Part shown: piece by piece, positions 39,697-50,639 of the stretch
Numbering within the stretch: the stretch's first letter is position 1
How the letters are laid out: each line of letters opens with the position of its first letter
NCBI GenBank assembly: GCA_028023455.1
Contig: JAQFVV010012545.1
Span: 558,001 to 622,000 of the forward strand
DNA length: 64,000 nt
DNA from: Epiperipatus broadwayi
Lineage: Eukaryota > Onychophora > Udeonychophora > Euonychophora > Peripatidae
Direction of reading: 5' to 3'
Translations under genes and position numbers: made by a program
Notes under the pieces: model-generated
What the model was told of the DNA's origin: nothing
What the model saw: only the letters and a program-made list of their open reading frames with translations
The model's database searches: none

Positions 39697-41260
39697 CTTA
39701 AGCTGTTAAAAGCAGAGGCAAAACTCTCCATACAATATTGCCACTCAGCGCAATCCAGAGTAATTGATGGATGCAAGAAAGTTTGTGCACAAAATCCCTA
39801 TCTAGTGCCTACTCATCCAGTAATTCCCAGACTAGTTTCTAAGTTGTTACTTTCATCAGTGAGGAACCTTCAATCGAAGAACACTGCACCTAGATCTTAG
39901 CATCCTAAGCAACCTTCTAGCATCCATCTTTTATCTTCTTAGTTAACTATAAAGCTACGAGTCCTCAAATTGAAAACACATGATTGTATTTTCAATCCAA
40001 ACTCATTTGTTTCATACAGAACTGAAGTCAGCTCAGTATCTATACATTTTGGTTTCTTTGGTTCTTTAATGACCATAGCCATTATTATCCTATTCAGCAG
40101 CATTGGTATTAAATTATTAAACATCACATGATTACGATTTATTATGCTTGATCAAGCTGTTAAAAACAGAGGCAAAAATCTCCAGCTGTAGTGCCATTCA
40201 GAGCAAGCCACAATAATCAATGGATTCTGGAAGGTTTGTGCATAAAATCCCTATCTAGTGGCTACTCATTCGACATCCCCAGACTAGTTTCAAGCTTGGG
40301 GCTTTCATTAGTAAAGTGCCTTCTTACTAGCACTGAGTGGCGCTACTGTATGGAAAGTCTTGCCTCTGTGAATCAGCAGAAAAAATGGTGATCATCCTGC
40401 CCAATAGGATTATGGTGGTTATGGTTATTAAAAAATCAAAGACACCAAAATGTGGATATACTGAACTGATTTCAGATCTATATGGTCAATTAGATGTTCT
40501 ATGATCTTCAATAATAAAAAAGTATAACTGGATTAGAAAACTGGACAAGGATTGGGATAGATATTTCAATCAGTGTCTAAAATACTTGAATAGGAAGAAT
40601 ATGGAAAAATTTGGGGTGGCTCTGCGCCACCAGTATGTGAGATATGGAATTGAATCTTGGATTTTGAATATATGTTAAAGAAAAGTGATATATGAATGGG
40701 ATTTAAATTAAAGTCTAGCACTACCATTAACCTAGTGTTTATAGAGAGGGAATGGGCCATTACAAATGAGCACCGGCTATTTATCTTAAATAGAAATGTC
40801 TAAATTTGAAGGAGTTCCCAAGTCCTACATAACATTACATTATTTATGGAAAGGAAATCGGAAAAGATAAGAAGAAAGAGTGGAGAAAGAGGAAAAGGAA
40901 AAAAAGAGAGGGTGAAGAACAAAAGGAAAAAAGAAAAAAATTAACATGACTATACATGAACAAGAGGAAAAAAAAATTAACATGACTATACATGTGAATG
41001 AGTTTGGATTGAAAATATTATTGTTTTATTTTGGACTAATAGCTTTATAGTTAACTAAAAAAATAAAAGGTAGCTGCTAGAGAGTTGCATTGGATCCTAA
41101 TATCTAGGTGCAGTGCTCGTAGATCCAAGGCTCCTCACTGATGAAAGTCACAAGCTGGAAACTAATCTGGGGATATTGGATGAGTAGGAACTAGAGGGAT
41201 TTTATGCACAAATCTTCTTGCATCCATTGAATGGCATTATTGTATGGAAAGTTTTGCCTC
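39697..41260. repeat. Composite nested foldback unit 2, with a LINE fragment in its centre
   Basis: The layout is that of unit 1: plus-sense arms at about 39700..39930 and 40165..40320, a centre at about 39930..40165, then a partial reverse arm, the reverse centre from about 40390 and a final reverse arm at about 41080..41260. The reverse centre is interrupted at about 40497..40985 by the LINE 3' fragment and a purine-rich tail; centre sequence resumes at GAGTTTGGATTGAAAAT near 41000. Units 1 and 2 probably arose by duplication, with the LINE arriving afterwards in unit 2 only. Small frames inside are not genes. Confidence 0.75.
40497..40690 (+). mobile_element. 3' fragment of the zf-RVT LINE
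   Basis: The plus strand reads NNKKYNW, LDKDW..YFNQCLKYL and a broken tail, parallel to the last 60 residues of the open frame at 14562..15443 (minus strand). The stretch that follows (to about 40960) is rich in GAAAAAG and AGAGAGG repeats, plausibly the expanded tail. Extreme 5' truncation fits target-primed reverse transcription. Confidence 0.8.
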
Positions 41261-41536
41261 TATCATTAACATTTAATTCATATAAGGAAAAATTCCAATA
41301 AAAAAAGATAATTTTACAGGATATCCAACACCATACATTCTTCTTTTGCTGACTGACCTGTCTTTCCAAAAAAAATTTCTATTCATCTGTCATATCTCAT
41401 CTTGCCTTAAAATAATGGATTAATCCAGATTCTATCTTATCTAGATTGGACGGAACATTTATCTCAAGAACCAATGTGTATACAGATAGATAAATATATA
41501 TCCAATGGTAAAAATGAGCCAATAGGCAATGATCCT

Positions 41537-41709
41537 CACTGAATCCGAATGTTTCCATAATGGATGGGGTTTTGGCAATAAATTGTCAATCCATCTGGAG
41601 ATAAAGTCAGAAAATTACTGTCATAAAGCTGACAGGTAGAATACTTGTTCCCCCCAGAGATAACAACCATCAAAACTAAAAGAATAATGCAGTGAGGTAA
41701 GTCCATGTT
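41537..41709 (-). CDS. Possible first coding exon of an unidentified secreted protein
   Basis: On the minus strand an acceptor-like TTTCAG lies just upstream, and an ATG in good context (AACATGG) at about 41692 opens 56 codons. The translation starts MDLPHCIILLVLMVVISGG, a convincing signal peptide. A region with two cysteines follows: TCQLYDSNFLTLSPDGLTIY, then C.NP. A donor-like CAGTGAGG stands at the end, in phase 2, immediately before an in-frame stop. The C..LSPDGLTIYC pattern is loosely like leucine-rich-repeat N-terminal caps, but I do not recognise the family. No continuing exon was found at lower coordinates. It could instead be a chance frame in a transposon; the near-ideal signal peptide is the main argument for it. 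Confidence 0.4.
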
Positions 41710-41730
41710 CAAAACTGGAAGTTTCTGAAA

Positions 41731-42060
41731 TCTTATGCAACACATGGCAAGCTGTTAGAGAACATCCAGAAGTATCGCTGTATCTACTCAAAGGTAGGCT
41801 GTCGTGATGCAGATGAAAGTTATAGGTAACTATCTTGTCAATGGTAATAGACGGTGGTATAATCGCTGTATGTATATAGTGTAAATATGTAAAGTAATCT
41901 TATGCAACACCTGGCAAGCTGTTAGAGAACATCCAGAAGTATCATTGTATCTACTCAAAGGCAGGCTGTCGTGATGCAGATGGAAGTTGTAGGTAACTAT
42001 CTTGTCAATGGTAATAGGCAGTGGTATAATCACTGTATATAGTGTAAATATGTAAAGTAA
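41731..42060. repeat. 167-bp tandem duplication, two copies
   Basis: Units 41731..41897 and 41898..42060 both start TCTTATGCAACAC.TGGCAA and end GTGTAAATATGTAAAGTAA. They differ by roughly a dozen substitutions and a 4-base gap. The duplication sits immediately upstream (minus strand) of the possible signal-peptide exon, so it may double its 5' UTR or promoter. The minus frame at 41830..42114 is inside the repeat and not a convincing gene. Confidence 0.9.
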
Positions 42061-42114
42061 TAGTTTCACATGCTTGTGTTTATTATAATTCACTATAAGC
42101 ACAATACCATTCAT

Positions 42115-43734
42115 CTCTCCTAATAAATTTTCTTCCTCTGGAAGATGAGTTTCATTAAGAGCAGGCTATATCAATCTTTAAATCTTGACAGTTCTTTGTA
42201 TGCAAGCGCAATCCTTCATTATGGTCTTGAAGAGTTTTATGTCAAGTAAAGTTGATTCAATGTATCTATACTTTAAAAAAAAAAAAATTATATATGTATA
42301 TGTAATACTTATCTTTAGTACTACTATTGCCACTTATTTACCACTACTACTGATATTATTAAAGAATATTCTTATTACTTCTATTGTCGAAATGAGTAAT
42401 CAGTCAGATATAACAACCTAGCCAGATTGTGTGAAACAGGCTCTTTTTAGACCACAATATCTATGCCTTTCCATTTACTTCCATAGTAGAAAAAGGGATC
42501 CCTAAATAGAGCTGCCTAAACATACAATCTTCATCAGTCAAAATTCTTTTCTCTCTTAAATAAATTCCAAAATGACTCATCAGTGTACTTCTTCAAGCAA
42601 AAATCACAATTAAGGACTGCCAGCCTACTAAACTTGTCTCTGTCATTGCTTTCTTAATTTTCAAGAGTTTTAACTAAATTAAAGAAGAAAAAAAGAATAT
42701 TGGAATCAGAAATGCTGTGCATGTAGTTAAAGGATGGAGATCAACATTGTTGCACAAACATACATTGCCATTATCACGGTTATTATAAAGAGATGTCAAA
42801 TTGCATGAGAAGCTTATGATGATTGGATTCTACAACAATTTAAGTGAGCGAAAAAATGAGAAGACAGAAAAAACTGCTTGTTCAGAAACTATCTATCCTT
42901 TGATGAACCAACACCCTAATACACTAAGCAGCAGGAGCTCTTGGTCAGGTATTATTTATTTGAGATTCACCATCGGCCTTCATATCCAAAGTCATTGCAC
43001 CATCCAAACATGTGGAGCCTATCAATAGCCTGAGAGCAGCATCTGACTTTTACTAATTATGTTTCAAACTATATTAAATAATTTATCCAAAATCAATTGT
43101 TGATCTAATTCCTTATAAATGTTTATTTAATAGATTGTTTACTTATTCATAAGCACTTTTTAATGATTATTATTATAATTCTCTATAACCATGGCCAAAT
43201 TCAATGATTAATAGTAGCGAATCACATTCTGTGCTTGTAACACATTCACATACATATATAAATGTTTGTAAATACTGGATATGCTATTAACTAAAAATAT
43301 ATGCAGCTAATTTATTTGTTGTTTTTTCCAATATTAATTTCTAATTTTTTGTTATGCAATTTTTTTTTTTTGAATCACTTTTATAGCAATCTTAAATGTG
43401 GGAAGATACTATATTAACATGTTTTTTTAGGTAATATTTTGATTTAGTTAGAATTAAAAAATTTACAGATTAAAATATGAAATCTGTAACAATATTTACT
43501 TTCCTCAGAAATTTAAAAAAATCTCAAACAATTTGATATATTTATTGCTCTTTTTTTTTTTTTGTAATTGCAATTCACACTAATCACTTATAATTTATAT
43601 AAATTTAGCTGGAAATCTAATATATTTTATCAGAATATATTATTCAATATTTAAAGCAAAGTATGATTTTTTGTTAAAATTAATAATGTAAAAGATTTTC
43701 TTTATAATCATAAAAATAAATTATTTATTATCAT
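42115..43734. other. Unassigned intronic DNA
   Basis: The plus frame 42801..43028 has mixed composition but no known domain. The stretch 42880..43040 is less AT-rich than its surroundings. Below and above it is AT-rich with T runs at 43360 and 43550. Confidence 0.3.
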
Positions 43735-44453
43735 CATCATTTTCAACAATTATCAATGCACTGCAAGATGACGGTCTCTCCAAGTTCAATCCATCTTCTC
43801 TAATCTCTAGCTTCTTTCCCTATCACACCAGCACACTTTCTTATTTCATCTATCCATCTCACAACTAGTTTCTATCTTTTACAATCTTCTGGAATCCAGT
43901 TTAAGATTTTGATTGTCCATCTATTATTATTTCTAGCAATATGCCCAGTCCAACTCCACTTCAGTCTCTTAATTTTTTCAATGATGTCAGTAATACCTGT
44001 TTATTCTCTCACACATGTATTTTGTTTTCAATCTCTTCTTGTTATTTCTAACATGCATCCCTTACTTCTTTGAGTGGTCTCAAGTCTCTATATTGTTTTT
44101 CTATTATCTAAATCTCAAATCCATAACTAAGAACTGGTAATACACATTTATTAAAAATCTTCCTTTTCAAACGCATAAACATATTTCCTTTTAATATTAA
44201 ATTATTTCTACCAAAAGCATTTCAACCAAATTTAATTCTACAATTAATTTCATCCATTATGTTTGATCTGTAGTAATAATCTGACCAAGATATTTGTAGG
44301 TGGTAACTTCTTCTATCTCATCATTACTTTCTTCTTTTAAAAAAATCCATTGCATTACTTTAGTCTTTTTAGCATTTACCTTTAATGCTAATCCCTTACT
44401 TTCATCTGATAATTCTTGCAACATTTCCTGAAGCTTTATTAAAGCACTATTTA

Positions 44454-44536
44454 AAATTGCAGTATCTCAATTTATTTTAGTTTTCAACTATCTGTGCTTC
44501 GCAAATTAAAAATATTATTTAAATTAAAATATTTTT
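44454..44536. mobile_element. 83-bp insertion with 14-bp target duplication
   Basis: TAAAGCACTATTTA stands at 44440..44453 and again at 44537..44550. The 83 bases between are absent from the homologous position of the other RTE copy. The long direct repeat points to target-primed retrotransposition of a very short, probably 5'-truncated, element. Its source family is unknown. Confidence 0.75.
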
Positions 44537-44697
44537 TAAAGCACTATTTATAAAAACAAACACATCATCTGCAAAATCTAGATGACTTAAATAATCTCCA
44601 TTTACTTTTATTTCCTTAAGCTCCCATTTTAATCTCTAAAATACTTTTTGCAAATCTGCTGTAAAATTTTTTTGAGATATGCAGTCACTTTGTTATA

Positions 44698-45863
44698 CAC
44701 TGGGTCTCTTTTTAGGCGGATTTATTTAACACGATTTTGAAGTTACGCGATTCATGTTTCACCGGAAGTCGAACTTTCGCGCCCTTACGTTATATTGAAA
44801 GTAATAGCACATTATTGGAATTCGACTTTCATCTTAGTAATTTTAATATTTTCAGTGCTTTATAATAGTAAGATTTTATGCAATAATGAAATTAAAATCA
44901 TGATTTCCACATTTTATATATACACACATTAAATTTTACAAGATTATAATGTAAATTTGTTCAAACATTGTGCGTGTTAATTTTGCATTTTAAATCACAT
45001 TCTGTTTTTGCTTTTTAAAAAAGAACGTTTAATCAATTATTAATCATTTAGTGTCCGCAAGTTTATTTTTAAAAGGTGAGTAATAGCAGTGAAACGAAAT
45101 TTGATTTTTAAACGGAATTAAAAATTAAAAAATTAAAGACAAAAAATAAAAGTTTAGATACAGAAGAAAATGTAGAAAAAGATAATGAAACAGAAGTGGA
45201 ACCTGTTCCTTTCACTTCCAAAATGATTTGAGAAGGTCTTCAACTTTTTAATCAGTTGGCAAATTATTTTCTTACTAATGACACTAATCACGGACGTGCT
45301 CTTAAATTCCAACGAGAGCTACATGGTTGTATGTCTGGATATCGCGAGCTTCATAAACAATTAATAAAATCATCGTCTCAAAGATTAATTACTAATTATG
45401 TTGTCACTATAAAACCATTAAAACAACAACATGAGAGTGAAGTTGGCGCTAGTTATAGTTCCTCTTGTGAAGAATCTTTACCAGTTTGCAAACGAACCTG
45501 TTTATCGGCAAATAGCGTTAATAATTAAAACGTGTATAAAAAAATGTAAATTACTGTACTGTAAATTATGCATAAAAATATATTATTTTGAATAAAATTA
45601 AATATTATAGTTAAAAAAAGTTTGTCTTGTATCAATTTTTTTCAAATTTGAAATTTTTTATTAGTCATATTTTATTTCCTTATTTTTTTTTTTTTTGCGC
45701 GAATTTTAAAGTAATTTTACGTTGGTGCTTTGCTTTTACGCGAATTTTGAAAAATCACAGACCGCATCCCCCCTTTTTCAATGTAAGTTACGTCTATTTT
45801 TGCGCGATTTCGTTTGCGCGTTTTCTGAGGAACCTATCTATCGCGTAAAACGAGGCCCGGGTG
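44698..45863 (+). mobile_element. Tigger/pogo-like DNA transposon, internally deleted copy B
   Basis: The insertion sits in the RTE copy. TA flanks stand at 44696..44697 and 45864..45865. The inverted ends are CACTGGGTCTCTTTTTAGGC and, on the other strand, CACCCGGGCCTCGTTTTACG. It is colinear with copy A at 12970..14148 but keeps more coding sequence (45150..45528). The higher content of CG dinucleotides in its ends compared with copy A suggests it is younger or less decayed. The N-terminal helix-turn-helix and the DDE core are missing. Confidence 0.88.
45256..45528 (+). pseudogene. Tigger-like transposase C-terminal tail
   Basis: The 90-codon frame reads ANYFLTNDTNHGRALKFQRE near its start and ends in a serine- and lysine-rich tail. 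Upstream, across one stop at about 45229, the same frame continues with an acidic stretch and EGLQLFNQL. A leucine-rich helix after an acidic linker is what follows the DDE domain in many Tigger/pogo transposases. The catalytic domain itself is deleted, so this is a remnant. The identification rests more on the element ends and TA duplication than on the protein. Confidence 0.55.
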
Positions 45864-46894
45864 TATACTGTTTTCAATGTTAATCTTTTTATTAGAAATT
45901 GTGTAAACTACTTGTTGCTGTTGGATTTTTATAAATATTCTTCAGAAGATGACAATATCCTGGGTCTTCACCTTGATGATCCAATCTTTAATCATTGAAG
46001 AAATGCTTATAGAATCAAATGTCTTTTCAGTTTACAAATTCAAAGCATAATGGCAACTTATATTCATTGGTTCTATCCATAACTTCTCTCAATACTTGCA
46101 TATGATCCATTGTACTAAAACCACTTTTAAATCCAGCTTGTTCTTTTGGTTAGTTGATGTTTCTCTGTAGACGAGTTGTTATTTTCGTAAAAATTTTGTA
46201 TAAAACTGATAAAAGACTGATAGGTCTGTAATTTCTGATATTTTCTTTGGGGGTATCACTTTTTTTTAAATATTAATATTGCATTTTCCAATCATTCTGT
46301 ACATCTTTATCATTTAGACATTTAGTATATAACTATGCCAAAAAATGTCTTATTTCATCAGCTGCTTCTTTTAAGATATAGATTATAATTCCATCATTAC
46401 CTGGAGCTTTTTCCTTTTTCATAAATTTAATTGAATATCTTACTTCTTCATTTAAAATCCTGGGCAATCTAGAAGATATAGTAGTTATGAGAATACTTTT
46501 CTTTGTTCTTTATTGTTATATAATTCTTGATAGAACTCTTCTACACATTTCATGACATCATCTCTCTTTTTAATAATAGTTCTATCATTTTTCTTATTAT
46601 AGAAATGTTTCATACCAATACTAAAATGTTGTTTTACACTCTTGAGACTTATTCTCTTCTATAACTTTCCTTACTAGTTCAGAATTATTCTTATATCATT
46701 ATCAATTATTTTATGCACCATTCAAATTCAAAATATTCAATCCTCCTTAATGCATCCTTTTTATATAGTTTCATGTTCCTTCTATTGAAGCAGTCAATCT
46801 TAGCTTAAGATTGAGCTTCATAGTTCCATCTACTAACCTGTGTTTAAACCCTATATCCCATCCCGCTCCTTTTGTCATATATATATATTATGTA

Positions 46895-47025
46895 TATATT
46901 TGAGATGCGCTCCTAAGTTATAAAATTTTAACGTTTCACTAACAATTTTTTTTTTAATTATTATAAATTCTTTTTATTAATTATTACTTTTTTTTTATTA
47001 AAATATTATAGGTGCGGCTCAAATA
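46895..47025. mobile_element. Small MITE, ~130 bp
   Basis: The ends TATATTTGAGATGCGCTCC and, on the other strand, TATATTTGAGCCGCACC form imperfect inverted repeats around an AT-rich core. The interior consists of T and A runs and cannot encode protein. The GAG.(T)GCG.(T)CC type of end is reminiscent of hAT MITEs, but the 8-base duplication cannot be judged because both flanks are (TA)n. Confidence 0.6.
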
Positions 47026-47487
47026 TATATATATAGGAGCAAAAACTTACTAACAAAATATTGATTTTTCTGTAAATGTTTTATTATATGTCATTTGTAC
47101 AATTTTTTCTTTTTAAAGTATTTTTTTCTTTTAAACTGTATATTTTGTAAAATCCAATATGGAAGATGCTACAGTGGATTGTCTAAAATAATTAAAGGGT
47201 TGGAAATACTATTGTTTTAATCTGAGGAAGGTATTTTTTAATTAAAGTTTTTACTTAAAATGGGGATTAACATTTTCTTTTATTATAAACATTTTTCTCA
47301 AATCTATTTCTAATCTGGAAATAGGTTTGAATTTATTTTTGGACGTTATCTTACTGTTGCATCTTCAAAAACAATCGATAAAGAAAAGTAATAATTTTAA
47401 GATCAGAGATTAGATTGTAAAGCTAAAACTAAGTGATTAAAAGCATTCCAAAAATACCTGAGAGAGTATAAAATGACGGGTTTTAAA

Positions 47488-47691
47488 TCAGATAGATGAG
47501 CTACTATTGAGAGAACTGATTGTAAACATATTACTACTATTGAGAGAACTGATTGTAAACATATTACTACTATTGAGAGAACTGATTGTAAACATATTAC
47601 ATGTCGCTTGAAACTTAAAATGATGTAGTAATAAATCCATCACTCTTCTCGGCCCTGTTGGGTCATCATCCGCCGCTGCTGTAAAAATCAT
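47488..47691 (-). other. Short open frame with three 33-bp tandem repeats
   Basis: Units of 33 bases run 47502..47600, three nearly identical copies with core GAGAGAACTGATTGTAAACA. On the minus strand they extend a 67-codon frame that opens MIFTAAADDDPTGPRRV, and encode NMFTISSLNSS three times. Because the unit is a multiple of three, the frame is kept. The N-terminal 30 codons are less AT-rich than the surroundings. I do not recognise the protein and it may be chance. Confidence 0.4.
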
Positions 47692-48236
47692 GCTCCCGTA
47701 GAATGAAGTAAAAGCCCGACCTAAAACTTTAGTATGCTAAGTAGAAGCTTGCTGTCACCAAGAAGAATTCATTTGGATCCTCAATTTGCCATGCATGAGC
47801 CATACTTTGAAAATAGACTTATTAAATTTGCGCAAGTTAACTTTTATGCTACTATTTGAAAACGAATCTAGCCTCACTAATCTCAAATCCTGCTATCAAG
47901 ATTTCTAACATATTGTTCAATTTTCTATCTTTTAAATTAATATGTAAATGTAATTTGCTCTTAAATGATTTTATAAATCTAATTTTCTCTCATGTGCTCT
48001 AACTTTCTTTAACTTTGGTGCAGTCAATTATTTATAGTTATTTATTACTTGATTTTATATATATGTTTTTATTATTATTATGCCAATCTCTAACAATCTG
48101 ACGAGTTGAATTTTGTAAAATCTTTTCTTCTTTTTAAGTAAACCTTCTTGAATTAAGGTTTTTAACGTCGATTTAAAACAACGCATTATTAATTAATACA
48201 CTCGCCAGATTGTTTTACGAGCCAAACGCGGAGAAA

Positions 48237-48425
48237 AAAAATCCTATGTACCGGTCAAAACATGTTTATTCATCTAACATGAGCTGGAAGTCATAAAATG
48301 TACTTCAAACCCAGTCAAGTCCAAGATTTAGGTCAGGGACCAGCCTGGATTCGAAACCACTCTCTAAGCCCTAGATCAAACACCTAATGGATAACATAAC
48401 AATGATGGCACACGAGAATTAATTT
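48237..48425. repeat. Left arm of a ~190-bp inverted repeat
   Basis: The arm starts GTACCGGTCAAAACATGTT and matches the reverse complement of 52225..52422 for about 190 bases, with many substitutions. Shared blocks include TATTCAT, TCAGGG, AATGGATAA and CACGAG. On the minus strand it contains GTTTCGAATCCAGGCTGG, which looks like a pol III B box. The arms could therefore be two tRNA-derived SINEs in opposite orientation and not transposon ends. Confidence 0.65.
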
Positions 48426-48974
48426 TAAATCCGGCCGAATAGCAAAGCTGAGTAAAACAATGAGACATCTATTAACTATGACTAAACTAAAATATATACA
48501 AGCATGGATGTATGTTTGGAAGTGGAGAAAAAGGAATATGAATTACTCAAATAAGTTAGACAATAAAAATATAGTTTAATGTAATGACAAATTATTTACA
48601 TACATTTATAAATTAAGTACATTAGGATGTGCGCAAATGAGCAAGCAGTCTACCAAACGATAGATAATTATATATTGTCATTCACGCTATTATTTCGCAT
48701 ATGCTCTTTTATTAATTAAATAATATATACTATACATAAATACACATCTTTGGTGGGTCCAATATTAAGATGCCAATCAATTATTACAAAGAATTACAAA
48801 ATATTGCCATTAAGATGTGTATGGGAAGTCCAGCACATCAAATCTATTATTATGATTATTTAGAGACATGTTTTGGCTGAAGGGCCGGCATTTCTCATCA
48901 TCTAGTTGTATTTACTAGGAATTTCCTTTAGCAAAGCTACCCAGAGGTTCATAACAGACCTCATTTGTTGTAAT

Positions 48975-49160
48975 CTATAATATCATACTGTTGTAACAGT
49001 CAGAAACGTGTGACTTGTAAACATAGTGCAGAATTCGACCACCACAGAGAACAGCAGCACCATCGAGGTAGCGAAGCCACCCGTGGTACTGAGTTCGAAC
49101 ATAGTTTATCGGTTCCACAATACAATCCATGAAACAATGCATCTGATGCGACCTTAGCAA
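48975..49160 (-). other. Short open frame in GC-richer DNA, unassigned
   Basis: A 61-codon minus frame, downstream of the exon at 49804..50025 on the same strand, has balanced codon use (for example HGWLRYLDGAAVLCGGRIL). I see no known domain or splice signals. It may be 3' UTR of the same transcript or part of the mobile insert. Confidence 0.25.
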
Positions 49161-49430
49161 ATATTTCTTTAGGCACGGTGGTCAGGGATATGCAAGAGGT
49201 TCATGATTTTATTTTCGAGTTAGCCAATAATCAAACTAATATTAGTTAAACATTCATATTTATATAATCGAGGAAATATTATATAGAATGGGTATCGAAT
49301 AAATGAAACGTAACTGCAGACGTATAGTATAAAATTATTTATTAACACATTTTAATAAGATCATTTACTAACAATATTTTATGGATTAAAAGCTTCAGTA
49401 GCGGGATTTGCGACATGATTATATTTTAAA

Positions 49431-49500
49431 GAATACATTTATTTATTTGTTTACAAAAAGAATTCATTTATTTGTTTACAAAAGGAATTCATTTATTTGA
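49431..49500. repeat. 24-bp tandem repeat, about three units
   Basis: Units of GAATTCATTTATTTGTTTAC plus an A run are repeated nearly exactly. It is a small microsatellite-like array. Confidence 0.85.
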
Positions 49501-49803
49501 AGGCGTAATCTAGCTACCTAAAATTCTCGAGTAAGTATTTCTAATGCATGCCTGGAGGGATTTATACCTTTGCAATGCATAAGTCTAAAGTAAGATTTAA
49601 GAGTAGCGGCGGACATATATTTATTTAATTAAAATATTTATTTTATGACTAAGGGCAAACATTTATTTGAGAGTGAATTATGAAGATAATGCAGAGGCGG
49701 AGTGATATATAGAATAATAAAATTAAGTAAAGGAACACGTGGTACGCTTTAGAAAGGCGATATGGAATGGCAGTATATCGAAACTGCAATGCCGTGAATG
49801 AGT

Positions 49804-50025
49804 TTATAAGAATGTCGGGCTGGTCTCTGCCATCGGCCCGACGAAGTAAGGTGTCACATAAGCATAACCAGGGACAAGCGGTCCGTGTCGCAGTTTGCCG
49901 GCTGACTGCGTGATGTCGTCAAGTCCTACGGGAGCACCCATTATGTCCGCTTGTGTAGGACGACTGGAGTTAATTTCAACCCTGAAGAATCCAGGAATTT
50001 CACAGCGGAATGGGTCATCGCGTCT
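49804..50025 (-). CDS. Coding-like terminal exon, unidentified protein
   Basis: An acceptor-like TTACGTTTTAG precedes 73 open codons ending in TAA at 49804..49806. The composition is clearly richer in G and C, with many CG dinucleotides, than the surrounding intron. The translation includes DDPFRCEIPGFFRVEINSSR, ADIMGAPVGLDDITQSAGKL and RHGPLVPGYAYVTPYFVGP. The codon use and absence of stops look like a real last exon. I do not recognise the family; proline/glycine/tyrosine-rich tails of axonemal microtubule proteins have a similar feel, but that is a guess. It sits between the arms of the inverted repeat in the 5.6-kb insert, so it may be a captured gene fragment. It could also be a nested gene on the ALG8 strand. 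Confidence 0.5.
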   Translation of the reverse strand, partial: RRDDPFRCEIPGFFRVEINSSRPTQADIMGAPVGLDDITQSAGKLRHGPLVPGYAYVTPYFVGPMAETSPTFL

Positions 50026-50639
50026 CTAAAACGTAACACATGTATAATGTATTAACGATTATGATAAGATTTAAATAGATTTCTAACTCGGCCCTACATT
50101 ATCAACATTTACTAAAAGAACGTTGGCGACTCTCAAAGAAATGTAATTTTCTAGAATTATTCATTAAGATTTAATAAATACAAAACATATATAAACTGGG
50201 AATTATTACAACTAATATGCCGCCATTTGCGAAGTAGTAGACCCTGCATTACAATAAATGATGCATTGAATGTGTGTCGATTTATATGAAAGTTAAGTGA
50301 TTTATGAAAGTAAATATTAATGAAAATTTGACACGCATTCACTGTTTCAAGCGATCATAGATTTAGACTTTGAAAATTGAGACAATTATGAGCATGCAAT
50401 AATTAAATAATAAATATAGATAAAATGTAGATTTTAGAAATACGCACCCAAGAAAGATAGAATGAGGTAAGCTAGATTATTAGAGAAATTTACACATTAA
50501 GTTAATTATTCACTTTAGTTATACAAATGGTAGTTTTTACATTTTACAATTTAGATAAGTAAGATGAAGAAGAGCTATAGCATGTTAATAGAGTACTCTA
50601 GAGTTTGAACACAGACAGGTACTTGTTTTATAAGAAGTT

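Larger units (their letters stand above)
43735..46796 (-). mobile_element. RTE/BovB-like LINE, RT and 3' half, minus strand
   Basis: This second copy of the RTE family seen at 15690..18575 starts on the minus strand at about 46796, where the plus copy is at about 16880, and ends at about 43735. Its 3' tail is a (ATGATG)n-like simple repeat, typical of RTE elements. FADD lies at about 44562..44573. A QKNFTADLQKVF-like block precedes it and the DESKGLALKVNAKKTKV-type thumb follows, all broken by stops. It is interrupted by an 83-base insert at 44454..44536 and by a Tigger-like element at 44698..45863. The endonuclease half lies at 52428..53660, beyond a 5.6-kb insert. Confidence 0.85.

Noticed and set aside
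37577-40391. Several frames ending in similar residues (LVSSL..SVR)
   Set aside because: The similarity comes from the repeated foldback arms read in the same frame, not from a protein family.
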